A stretch of 57,663 bases of DNA. Origin: an uncultured Clostridia bacterium (lineage in GTDB: Bacteria; Bacillota; Clostridia; Christensenellales; Borkfalkiaceae). Below, in pieces: positions 23,583-33,100 of this stretch. Both the position numbers and the translations under genes were made by a program. The notes under the pieces were generated by a model. The model did not search any database. It had not been told where the DNA came from and saw nothing but the letters and a program-made list of their open reading frames with translations. Positions within the stretch are counted from its first letter, which is position 1. Every line of letters begins with the position of its first letter. Location: the NCBI GenBank assembly GCA_944328495.1, contig CALVHR010000012.1, positions 1-57,663 on the forward strand, given 5' to 3'.

Positions 23583-26402
23583 TTACGATACCGTAATCGT
23601 TCCCTTCGACAAAACATACGTGTAATTGCTGCCGTACGCGTAATAGTAAACGATATATTTGCCCGCATTTTCAAAAGTGTATTGCAGGGTATCGTCCACT
23701 TCCGTCATGCCTCCGTTCGGATTTTTAACGAAAACGTATATCTTGACGTCTCCTTCACTCACGGCACGCATCTTCGGCAGCCGGATCGTACTGCCGACTT
23801 CCGCTTTATCCTGCCACTGTCCTTCCAGCGTGACAACAGGTTTTGCTTTGTCCATGATCACGATCTCGTAACTTAACGTGCGCGTGTTTCCCGTTTTGTC
23901 CGAAGCAGTATAGACGACTTTGTATTCGCCTGTTTCCGAAGCGATAAACGATCGTGCCGTCGCGGCGCTTTGCTGCTCCAAAACGACCTTGCTTCCATAC
24001 AAGACCTCAACCGACGCGTCTTTTACCGCGGCATCCATCACGTCATACGCATACGCCGCAGGGATAATGACGGTATCGCCCTTTTCTCCCGTCTGACGCG
24101 TTTCATCCCGCAGCTGAATGCCCGGTTTGATCGTATCGTCGCCGTCATTTCTGAACTTTGTATGGCCGCAAAGATTGGTCACGGAAAGTCCCGCTTCACC
24201 GCTCACCCCTTCCATACCGATCGTGAGATACACCTTGCCCGACGTAAATCCTTCAAAGATGCTGCCGTCCGCATAACTTTCCAGCTGCCCGACCGCATTG
24301 TTCGAAATCATGATATCCTTTTCGTTGAGAAGATCCAGATAGAATGTCTTGCCCGAACCGAAGACGTTGTCGATTTCTATGTCCTTTCCGCACACATTCA
24401 TGATGCTCTTTCCGCTCGTCTTTTGTACGGCAAAGCTCACCGACTGCGATACATCATGAATATCCGTCAGGGTAATCACCATTTCCGAAAGACGATTGTA
24501 CTGATCGGGAACTTCGATATAAAGTCGGAAATTTTCGGAAGGCAGAGGATTGACAAACTCGATCTCCGCCCGATCGGCGCTCGTCGTATAAATCGCCTCT
24601 CCGCTTTCGGAAAACACGACATTCACATTTCCGTCATTGTTATAAAAATATTGCGCCGATGTCTGCGGGTTGTAGATCGGGACGGGCCCGAGTATGCATT
24701 CCGTAACACCTGCCGGATCAAAGACACAGCCGGCACGCAGTTTCACGGTCACGCTGCCCGACTCTGCGGTCGGAACGTAAAGGCCGTCGCTGCCGAGTTT
24801 GAAAAACTCGCCGTCATTCTCTTTTATGTAAATTTCTTTTTTTGCGGGCATTCCGTTTTCGTCGGAAAAATAATCGATCGCTTCAAAATCCGCAAAAACG
24901 TACGGTACCTGCGTGGAGAAAATCGGCGGAAGATTGGGCGCGGTCAACAACGGCTCCTTGGTTAAAACGCAATCGACGAAATATACAAGGTCCACTGTCC
25001 GCAAATAATCCTTTACCGTATAAACCACTTGGTAATACCCCTGTTTATCGGCAAAAAATGCGTCCGAAATTTCCCTCTTTTCTCCGTTTTTGACAACGCT
25101 TGTTTCATATACCGCGTATCCGCTGCCTCCTTCCACTTCCGCTTTCGGCAACCGCACCGTTTCCCCGACGCGTACACAAGACGGCAGCTCACTCGAAAAA
25201 TTCATTTGCAGATCACGGACGCGGCTCATCACGCTGAATCGGAACTCCCGAACGACCGTATCCCCGAAAATATCGGTGACAGAATATTCAAAACTGTACT
25301 GTCCCGCTTCTTCGGGCATGATGCTTCCGTTCTCCACAGCGATCTCCGAACGCGACCCGTCACGGTATATATACGCTTTTTTCTCGATCGCATCTTCGGA
25401 AACGACGCCGAATTTCGGACTGCCGCACTTTACGTTGTACATTCGGTACGGCGTTCCCGCTTCCCCGTAGGGAAGTTCCTGTTCCGTAAACGGCTCGTTC
25501 AACGTGATTTCCGTACTCCCGTCATTCTCGATCGTTTCCTGCGTAAAATCGATCCCGTTGAACCCGACAAAATAAACCCCTGTTTCATTGTTGCGTATCC
25601 CTTTGATCGTAACGCTGATATACGCCTCGTCCGCGGAAAAGCCCGTCCACAGCGGTTCGCCCGCGTTGATGCTGTATGCCCTGTCGTCGAAGTCGCGGAC
25701 GATCTCCTTTACGCCGCCGTGCGTGGGATAGCCGTAATAAGCGCGCGTTCCGTAGTCAAGAAAAAAGCTCGCCGTCGAAATGTAATTTCCGAATCGAACG
25801 TTGAGTCCCGAAAAATTGGAATGGCAAGGCAATCCGAACTTCTCGCTCATTTCCCCCTTGCTGACAAGATATCCCGCGGACACTTGCCCGTTGGCATTTC
25901 CCCGATAGGAAGTAACGTAGTTGACGTCCGGACGAACATTGAGCGACATCACCAAAAAGTTGGATGCATCGTACGCATCCGTAAGCGTGATCTCGACGGA
26001 CGTCAGCGGATACTCGTACCCGTATTCGACATTGGTAGTGACATCTTTTCCGCGCTGCTCCGGCAAAACGACAAATTCCAAAAACGCTTCTTCCTTATTC
26101 CATTGCGAAACGTTCACGGCATTTTTAAAGCGGATCGTCGTATCGTTGCGGTTGGAGGACTGCAATTTCAGCCCGTGCAGATCCTCGGCATTCTTGCTCT
26201 CGCCGTAAAAACGGACGGTATCCGCCGCATATTCCGGCACGCTCGCATAATCGGTCAGCACGGTGTTGTCGCTCTTTTCAAACAGGTCGGAAGGTTTTAA
26301 CGACTTCGGACCGTCCGCAGCAAACGCCACGCCGCCGAGCGCCGTTATCAAGAGCAACAGTGCAAATATTACTATAAAAATGATTGCCTTACTTTTTTTC
26401 AT
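23583..26402 (-). CDS. Large exported modular protein (Ig-like and novel beta-sandwich modules)
   Basis: A 939-aa protein with a type I signal peptide (MKKSKAIIF...GVAFA|ADG) and no C-terminal anchor. Residues ~35-300 form a module containing EFVVLP...VEITLTDAYD, then VRDFDDRAYS...WTGFSADEAYISVTIKGI, which is shared with the 1620-aa protein of the same operon. A shorter relative is at ~590-770 (IEFVNPLPS, MVITLTDIHDVS, IFEGFTSGKVYLTIGMEGV). Ig/HYR-type repeats lie at ~330-490 and ~790-935 (GQYSFEYSVTDIFGD; GEYKVVYTASDKTGN). A glycan-binding or scaffold role is inferred. The start at 26402 has GGAG upstream. Confidence 0.7.
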   Translation of the reverse strand: MKKSKAIIFIVIFALLLLITALGGVAFAADGPKSLKPSDLFEKSDNTVLTDYASVPEYAADTVRFYGESKNAEDLHGLKLQSSNRNDTTIRFKNAVNVSQWNKEEAFLEFVVLPEQRGKDVTTNVEYGYEYPLTSVEITLTDAYDASNFLVMSLNVRPDVNYVTSYRGNANGQVSAGYLVSKGEMSEKFGLPCHSNFSGLNVRFGNYISTASFFLDYGTRAYYGYPTHGGVKEIVRDFDDRAYSINAGEPLWTGFSADEAYISVTIKGIRNNETGVYFVGFNGIDFTQETIENDGSTEITLNEPFTEQELPYGEAGTPYRMYNVKCGSPKFGVVSEDAIEKKAYIYRDGSRSEIAVENGSIMPEEAGQYSFEYSVTDIFGDTVVREFRFSVMSRVRDLQMNFSSELPSCVRVGETVRLPKAEVEGGSGYAVYETSVVKNGEKREISDAFFADKQGYYQVVYTVKDYLRTVDLVYFVDCVLTKEPLLTAPNLPPIFSTQVPYVFADFEAIDYFSDENGMPAKKEIYIKENDGEFFKLGSDGLYVPTAESGSVTVKLRAGCVFDPAGVTECILGPVPIYNPQTSAQYFYNNDGNVNVVFSESGEAIYTTSADRAEIEFVNPLPSENFRLYIEVPDQYNRLSEMVITLTDIHDVSQSVSFAVQKTSGKSIMNVCGKDIEIDNVFGSGKTFYLDLLNEKDIMISNNAVGQLESYADGSIFEGFTSGKVYLTIGMEGVSGEAGLSVTNLCGHTKFRNDGDDTIKPGIQLRDETRQTGEKGDTVIIPAAYAYDVMDAAVKDASVEVLYGSKVVLEQQSAATARSFIASETGEYKVVYTASDKTGNTRTLSYEIVIMDKAKPVVTLEGQWQDKAEVGSTIRLPKMRAVSEGDVKIYVFVKNPNGGMTEVDDTLQYTFENAGKYIVYYYAYGSNYTYVLSKGTITVS

Positions 26403-26459
26403 AAAATGTTCTCCGATCACCGCGGCAGCCGTTTATATGCTCCCGCGGCAAAATCTCCT

Positions 26460-27332
26460 TTACCCCTTTAATCCGCCGATGGACATATTCCCCATCATTT
26501 TGTCCTTGAAAATCAAGAACAGCAAAAAGATCGGAAGCGTTGCGATCATACATGCCGCCATAATATGCGGCGAATCGCTGACCGCATTAAAGTTGTTATT
26601 CATAAACTGATACAGCCCGAAGGAAATGGTCGGATAGCTCGGCATGATCAACAGAGGCGTCGTGTAGTCGTTCCAATGCTGAATAAACGTAGTAAGAAAT
26701 AAGACAAGCACAACGTTTCGCGTCTGCGGGATCATGATACGAAACATCACCGTCGCGTGCGACGCCCCGTCGATAAATGCGGCTTCCGCGTATTCCCAGG
26801 AAAGACTTTTGAACGTCCCGTAAAATATCAGAAACGCGACACCCGTAAACCCGCCGCTTTTCAGGATGAGCCCCCAAATGTTGTCATATAGGCCGAGCAG
26901 GCGCAAAATTTCCAGCGTAGACGGCATATTGCCGACGATCGGCAATATCATCGTGACTATGGCGGTCGTATACAATACTTTCGCAAGCCTGAATTTATAC
27001 TTGGCTACGGCATATGCGACCACGCAGTGCGAAAGCACCGAGACCACGGAACATCCGACGGCATACACAATGGTATTCGCAAACATTCCGATCATGTAAA
27101 CGCGCTGCCCCGTCGACCCCACCTCGACATACAGATACTGAAAAGCATCGCCGTAGTTTTTGAACAGCCATTCCTCCGGCCACCCGAACGGGCTTTGAAC
27201 AAAACTCATATTGTCTCGGACCGAAGAGAAAAACATCCATATCAACGGGAACAGCAAACTGATGCAATATATGACAAGGATCACGAAAAACAGCATCGGG
27301 AAAACTTGTCTGTAAATCTTTTCTTTTACCAT
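26460..27332 (-). CDS. Sugar ABC transporter permease, MalG/CUT1 family
   Basis: A 290-aa permease with six membrane helices. It has SSVRDNMSFVQSPFGWP after the first helix and the EAA loop EAAFIDGASHATVMFRIMIP. ATG 27332 with GGAAGG upstream is preferred; the frame runs on to 27416 into the previous gene. It pairs with the 27379-28440 permease and the 28486-30078 binding protein as the transporter of the large operon. Confidence 0.92.
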   Translation of the reverse strand: MVKEKIYRQVFPMLFFVILVIYCISLLFPLIWMFFSSVRDNMSFVQSPFGWPEEWLFKNYGDAFQYLYVEVGSTGQRVYMIGMFANTIVYAVGCSVVSVLSHCVVAYAVAKYKFRLAKVLYTTAIVTMILPIVGNMPSTLEILRLLGLYDNIWGLILKSGGFTGVAFLIFYGTFKSLSWEYAEAAFIDGASHATVMFRIMIPQTRNVVLVLFLTTFIQHWNDYTTPLLIMPSYPTISFGLYQFMNNNFNAVSDSPHIMAACMIATLPIFLLFLIFKDKMMGNMSIGGLKG

Positions 27333-27378
27333 ACGCCACCTTCCAAAATACGATCTTGCACAGACGCACGAGCACCCG

Positions 27379-28440
27379 TCAATATTCGGCATTCGGACCG
27401 AACTTTTCAAGCACATATTTTACCAACAACGTGATCGGCACGGCAACGGCCGTAAAAAGCAATCCCGCCGCCGATGCAAACGGATATTCCGAAATCGGCG
27501 CTTCGTCTGCGACCATGATGAAAAGATAATACCCGAACGTATACGCATTTGCGCTCGCATTTTTACCGAAAAATGCGTAAAGATTTGCCTGATTGGTAAA
27601 AATTCCCGCCACGCCCGTCACCAGAAACACCGTGATCGTGGGGAAGATGAGCGGTATGGTGATGTACCACAGTTCTTCCCACATAGACATCCCGTCCAGC
27701 TTGCCGCTCTCGATCAAAGAATCCGAGATGCGCGCCATTACGCCCGTGTACAGGATGATGTTCGTCCCGAGCGACAGCCACAGGTTATATACGACCACGA
27801 CAGGAAATACCGTTTCGACATTATCAAACAATCGCGGATTCTCCGTGATGCCGAAATGCACGAGCAGCTCGGGCAATCCGAAATTGATGAAATATCTGTA
27901 GACGATGACCATTACGATGCTCGAAATAATGGACGGCAGGAAAAGAAACACCTTGAATGTGTTCGCAAACGGGATCTTTTTATAGACCAGAAACGAACAG
28001 ATGATCTGCAGCGGCATCATTACCAGCCCGAGGGCGTATAGGATCAACGAGTTTTTCGTCGCAAAGATCAGACGTTGATCGGTGGCCAACGCGCTCAAAA
28101 AATCCTTGAAATTCCCCAGCGGATCCGTGTTCCAGACAAAGCCGCCCGATTGTCCGCCGACGCCCCATTCGTATTGCTGAAAGGCAAAGAGAATGGAACG
28201 CACGTTGACGACCAGGTAAAAGATGATGAATACCGTTACGGGATAGACAAGCACACAGAACAGAAACCTGCTTTGCGCGCGCGCCGAATGCCGCAACGTG
28301 CGGCGCTTTTCCTTCTTTCTGCGCGTTTTTTGATGTATTCGCACGGAAAGATCGTAGCACCAATCACTGACACGCATCCTGACCCGTCCCCACAGACGTG
28401 AAAGCCAACCTTCACGTTCTTCGATTTTATTCTTTTTCAT
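27379..28440 (-). CDS. Sugar ABC transporter permease, MalF/CUT1 family
   Basis: A 353-aa permease. The first ~65 residues are a long, strongly basic cytoplasmic extension (around RKKEKRRTLRHSARAQSR), unusual against the ~295-residue norm of its homologue at 42183. Six membrane helices follow; the EAA loop is ESGKLDGMSMWEELWYITIP. The start at 28440 has GGAAGGGATGACAGG upstream. Confidence 0.92.
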   Translation of the reverse strand: MKKNKIEEREGWLSRLWGRVRMRVSDWCYDLSVRIHQKTRRKKEKRRTLRHSARAQSRFLFCVLVYPVTVFIIFYLVVNVRSILFAFQQYEWGVGGQSGGFVWNTDPLGNFKDFLSALATDQRLIFATKNSLILYALGLVMMPLQIICSFLVYKKIPFANTFKVFLFLPSIISSIVMVIVYRYFINFGLPELLVHFGITENPRLFDNVETVFPVVVVYNLWLSLGTNIILYTGVMARISDSLIESGKLDGMSMWEELWYITIPLIFPTITVFLVTGVAGIFTNQANLYAFFGKNASANAYTFGYYLFIMVADEAPISEYPFASAAGLLFTAVAVPITLLVKYVLEKFGPNAEY

Positions 28441-28485
28441 CCTGTCATCCCTTCCTTTGCAAAACACGCCCGTTCGGCAACGCTT

Positions 28486-30078
28486 TTAATACCATTCCGA
28501 AAACTTAGCATCCCAACGCGACTTGCTCGAATATTCCTTCAACCCGCTCCAATACGTATCCGCCGTCAGGCTGCGGTTCCCCAGAAAATCGTTCAGCGGA
28601 TCACTGTATGACGCGCCGTTTTTTGTATAATCCCACGGCCACTCTTCTTCAAAGTAACTCAGGTTCTGATACACCATGTCCGTCTTCGTCATAAACGTTA
28701 CGACATCGACGCGGTCCGAATGGCACGCTTCCCAGCAGGTCTGATAAAATTCCGGCATCGCCTCCAAATCGCTCTTCTGCAACTCGTAATCGTAGGGACG
28801 CACCATCCCCGATTCACGCGTGCACAGCCGCAGCATATCTTCCGAACAGGTGAATGCGATAAACAACTCGGCCAGTTCCTGCTTTTTTGTCTTTTGGCTC
28901 ATAAACACGGCGCCGTTCATCGAAGACCCGTAATACGTCGACCTCGACTCGTTATACATGGCGGATCCTTCGAATTTCGGGAAGGGCATCACGCCGAATC
29001 TCTGCGTCGTGATCTCCGCTTTCGCCTCGTTGTGCCAGTGCCCCCCTTCCAAAAGCATCGCGATCGGATTTTCATCGTCGAGCTTGCTGATGAAATAGGT
29101 CTGCGCATCCATATAAGAATGCAGTCCCGCCTGTCCGTCCTTATAATTTCCGCGCACGATCTTTTCGGTAAAATCAAGCGCAAATTTCTTGCCGCTCATT
29201 CCCTGCAGCAAATATCCCTTTTCTTTTGTGATACGCGTGGGCGATTCGTCACCCGCAAAGGTGTATTCGCCGCTGAAATCCGTCAATATTTTGAAATTAT
29301 CCGCTCCCTCGTTGGAAACCATCAAAGACATGAGCGAATTCGGCGTCATCCCCGCGGAACGGTTTGCCCAGGTGAACGGTATGATCCCCGATTCGACCAT
29401 CCGATCCATAAGCTTTTGAAACTCTCCCCACGTGACCGGCAAACCGTCATCGTATGTATCGGGCAAGCCATCCTGTCCGAGCGACTTTTCTCCGCTCGCG
29501 CCGACCCATTCGATTCTGTCCGCCGTGCTTGCGCTGCCGATGTAGAGGTTGCTGTTCTCGAACACATCGATGCTGTAATTGATCCCGTAAACGGATCCGC
29601 CGAACGGAATCGCATAATATCCGCTGTCCGTCTTGTAATAGTCGTTCATTTCATCGCTGATCTTTTCCGCAATGGACTTGGTTTCGGTACTCCCGCGCAA
29701 GATCTCCGAAAGAGGTTTGTTCATCGTGTCCTCGGATATCGGTTTGAGTTTCCCCTGCGACACAAATTCCATATACCGTATCGGCGCAAAATAGACATCC
29801 TGTGCATTGATATCGATGGAGCTGAGCAAGTCAGTCATGTAAAAAGATTTGGACGGCCGAATGTTGATCTTGTATTCCGGATATACCGACTCAAAAGCTT
29901 CTTTTGCCATATACAGCCAGCTTTCACCGTATCCGCCGTTATAAATCCCGACTTCAAGCTCCATCTCATTCAAATTTTCTTGGTTTTGCGGACCGCCTTG
30001 CCCGCTGCACGAGATCATTGAAAACAAGCAAAGAAAAACCAATACGATCGATAAAATAACATTCCTTTTTTTACTCAT
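28486..30078 (-). CDS. Extracellular sugar-binding lipoprotein of ABC transporter
   Basis: A 530-aa solute-binding lipoprotein with lipobox SMISC, Cys24. The mature protein starts with a short Gln/Asn linker and then LEVGIYNGGYGESWL, the first strand of the family 1 binding fold. DVYFAPIRYMEFVSQGKLKPI and YYAIPFGGSVYGINY match lobe-hinge motifs. At over 500 residues it belongs to the longer complex-oligosaccharide-binding subgroup. Its start at 30078 has GAGGAAG upstream; the frame extends to 30201 without support. Confidence 0.9.
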   Translation of the reverse strand: MSKKRNVILSIVLVFLCLFSMISCSGQGGPQNQENLNEMELEVGIYNGGYGESWLYMAKEAFESVYPEYKINIRPSKSFYMTDLLSSIDINAQDVYFAPIRYMEFVSQGKLKPISEDTMNKPLSEILRGSTETKSIAEKISDEMNDYYKTDSGYYAIPFGGSVYGINYSIDVFENSNLYIGSASTADRIEWVGASGEKSLGQDGLPDTYDDGLPVTWGEFQKLMDRMVESGIIPFTWANRSAGMTPNSLMSLMVSNEGADNFKILTDFSGEYTFAGDESPTRITKEKGYLLQGMSGKKFALDFTEKIVRGNYKDGQAGLHSYMDAQTYFISKLDDENPIAMLLEGGHWHNEAKAEITTQRFGVMPFPKFEGSAMYNESRSTYYGSSMNGAVFMSQKTKKQELAELFIAFTCSEDMLRLCTRESGMVRPYDYELQKSDLEAMPEFYQTCWEACHSDRVDVVTFMTKTDMVYQNLSYFEEEWPWDYTKNGASYSDPLNDFLGNRSLTADTYWSGLKEYSSKSRWDAKFSEWY

Positions 30079-30115
30079 TGACGCTTCCTCTGAAATGAAA
30101 TTTATTGTTCGGACC

Positions 30116-30137
30116 GCAAACGCCGCTTTGCGTTTGC
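30116..30137 (-). promoter_or_regulatory. Intercistronic stem-loop after the first operon gene
   Basis: GCAAACGC (30116-30123) pairs with GCGTTTGC (30130-30137) around a six-base loop, in the 70-base gap between the 1620-aa gene and the binding-protein gene. No U-run follows on the minus strand, so mRNA processing or stabilisation is more likely than termination. Confidence 0.45.
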
Positions 30138-30148
30138 CGACTGCCCTT

Positions 30149-33100
30149 TTAAATTTTGCGCTTGCGCGCCACGGCCACGGCGCAGACTGCAAGTACCGCA
30201 ACGGCTGCCAAAATATATCCCGCTATGCCCGTTCCCGCAGATCCGCCGCATCCGCCGCATCCGCCTTCCTCGGCATTCGTCACGACAATGTCGTATGACA
30301 GCTCACCCGTATTTCCCGCCTCGTCTGTCGCCGTATAAACCACCGTATACGTTCCTTCCTGCGACGGCGTAAACAGATCGGCCACGATCTCTGTTTTCTC
30401 TCCGTTCAGATACACGGAAACCGTATAAGCAAGTTCGGCTCCGGAATTATCCTCCACCGTTGCCAACGGCAAATTCATCGATTGACCGACCGTACCGGTT
30501 GCGGGCTGTTCCCCCTGCAATACGATCGTCGGCTTTTGGGTATCCGACACGTAAAAAGTCTTTTGCAGCTGCACCTTCTCCGCACCCTTGACGACCGTGT
30601 ACATCGCCGTATATTCGCCGACTTCCAGCGGCTTGAATGTCTGTTCCGTCAAAGTCTGCGCAACGCCGCCGAAGGATACTTCGATGCTTACCGCTGCATC
30701 CGAGACCGCGGCGCCCGTGATGTCGGTCACGATGTATTTGCCGAGATCAATGGCGCTTCCCAGCTCGCAGCCGGCAGGATAATCCGCCGTCGTTTCGATC
30801 TGCAGCCAGTACGCGCGCACGTCGATCACGAAAATGTATCGGCCCGTGTACTGTGTATCGGGATCGACGACTTCGCACATGATCCTGTATATTCCGATCT
30901 GCGACAATTGCAGGGAATACTCCGCCGGATCGCCGATTTCGCTGACCGTGCCGTCGGGCGCGGCGACGCTGTACTTAATATCCGTAAGCGATTTGCTGAG
31001 ATCGAACCATTTTGCACTCGCCGAAAACTCCATCCCGGACAAGCTGACCGTTCCGCCCTGCAAAGCCTTGAAATAATGCGTCGTTTCGGTGTTTTCTTCC
31101 GCCTCGTTGGCAACCGCTCCCGCAAGCGTACCCGTTGCGGAAATGACCGGCTGCGAATAGTTCAAAACGATCTCCCGCTCTGCGCTGAACGTGTATTGCT
31201 GCCCGTCTTTGCAGGCATATGTACAAGTATAGCGGAAAATGTACGTCGTCACTTCGTCGAACGAATAGGTCTGCGCATCGTACGGCACAAACGCTCCGCC
31301 TTCTTTTTTGACTTCGACGGTGATGTTTCCCGACGGGATTTCGCCGTCTTTCGCATCGCTGACCAACAGATCTCCCGCGGAAATGACGGGAGCCGCAGCG
31401 CCGTCTTCCCATACGTACCGCTCGGTTATTCCGTCCGCAAACCGATAAGAATACCGAATGACGGTGACCGTTCTGTCCAAAGTCTCCTGCAAACCGAACT
31501 GCCCTGTCGCACAAAGGCGGACGGTGTATTCACCCGCGCTTTCAAAGGCATACCGATACGTTTCGCCCGTCCCGATTTGCAATGAATCGATGAGAACGTC
31601 TTCCCCTTTCATGACGCTCACCGTAAGGGTGATATCCTTTCCGTCCCGATCAAATACCGACGTCGCCATACCGCCGATGTCCAGCGATTCGTTCAGGAAG
31701 ATCTCGTCGGGCATCGTTTCCAAATTCGGTACGATGACGGGCTTTGCTTCCTGACGGCTGTAAATCGTCACGCCGACCACGTGCATCGTCTTGCCGTACT
31801 GGTAGCACACTTCGTACGTACCCGCCTCTTCCGGCGTAAAGCCGCCCGAAGAAGCGTACGGCATCATCTCGACGATCGTTTCCGTTCCTTTCGTGACCTT
31901 GACGTACACGTCGCTGCCCGACGCGATCGCTTTTTCGCCGTCCCAGACATAAGGTTCCGCATAAGTGTACTGTACATTCTCCACGCCGACCGCCGCATTC
32001 GATTCGCCTGCAGCGAACGCGATCGAATTCTGCATCTTATCTCCGCCCGCCGAAATGATCGTATACGATGCCGTTCTGCCCTCCGTCACGCCGTAAACGG
32101 TTACAGATAAAATCACTTCGTCCGAAACAAACCCGGACCAGGGCGCACCCGCTTCGTTTATCGGCTGCAAAGGATCGCTGTTTTTGTCGCGGATCCCGTA
32201 TGCCACGTCAAAATCGCGCACCATCCAACGATATCCTTGCGTTTCCGCATCTCTGCCTTCGACAAAAGTCGGCGCTTCCGTATGCCCGTAATTGATATAG
32301 ACCGCGTTCGTATTTTTGTCGTAATATAATTTGATCGATCCGTGATTTCCGTTTGCAACGGCGTTGCCTCTTTCATCCACCGCACTCGAACGGTTCGAAT
32401 ATCCGTCGAACGTATACGGGATTACTGCCGCTTTTCCGTATGCAAGGACAGACGCATCCTGTGCCGAAAGCCCGTAAAGCCCGCCGAAATTCTGCCCCGT
32501 CGCCGCCGCCGTCGCCATGGTCGTCATGGATCCGTCCTGTACGCGCGGATGCAGGTCGATGCTTACCTTGCTGCTAGGATCGTGCGCATCCGTCAATGTG
32601 ACGATCATCTGTCTGAAATCGCCCGTAAACGTCGACGTGTCCGTCGCCCTCTCCGCATATACGGAAGGCGTCACGATAAATTCGAAAAATTCATTGTCGA
32701 TGCTGATATCGTTCAGATCGATCGTCTTGGTATAAGTGACGGTGCTCCCTTCGCTTCCCGTGACGCGAATGCCGTTGTATGCACCCTGCCCGATCGTACT
32801 GTCCTTCTTTGCCGTCAGCTCACTGTCCGAAGAGACGGTCGCGCCGTCGCCCGCAACAAATGCTCCGTCGAAATCATATTCCGTTACTTCCGGCTCTTCC
32901 GCCACGATCGCCGTCTCCGCAAACGGTTCCGTCAAAAGGTCGGAATAATATTCCACCGTATAGGTGCCCGTCACATCCAGCGTTACGGCAAGCTTCTCGC
33001 TCCAAAGCACGTCGGACGCCGATTCGATCTTTCGGCCTGCGGGATCTTTTACGATCACATAATACATTGCCGACTGTTCCCGATCGACGATCCAGCCTTC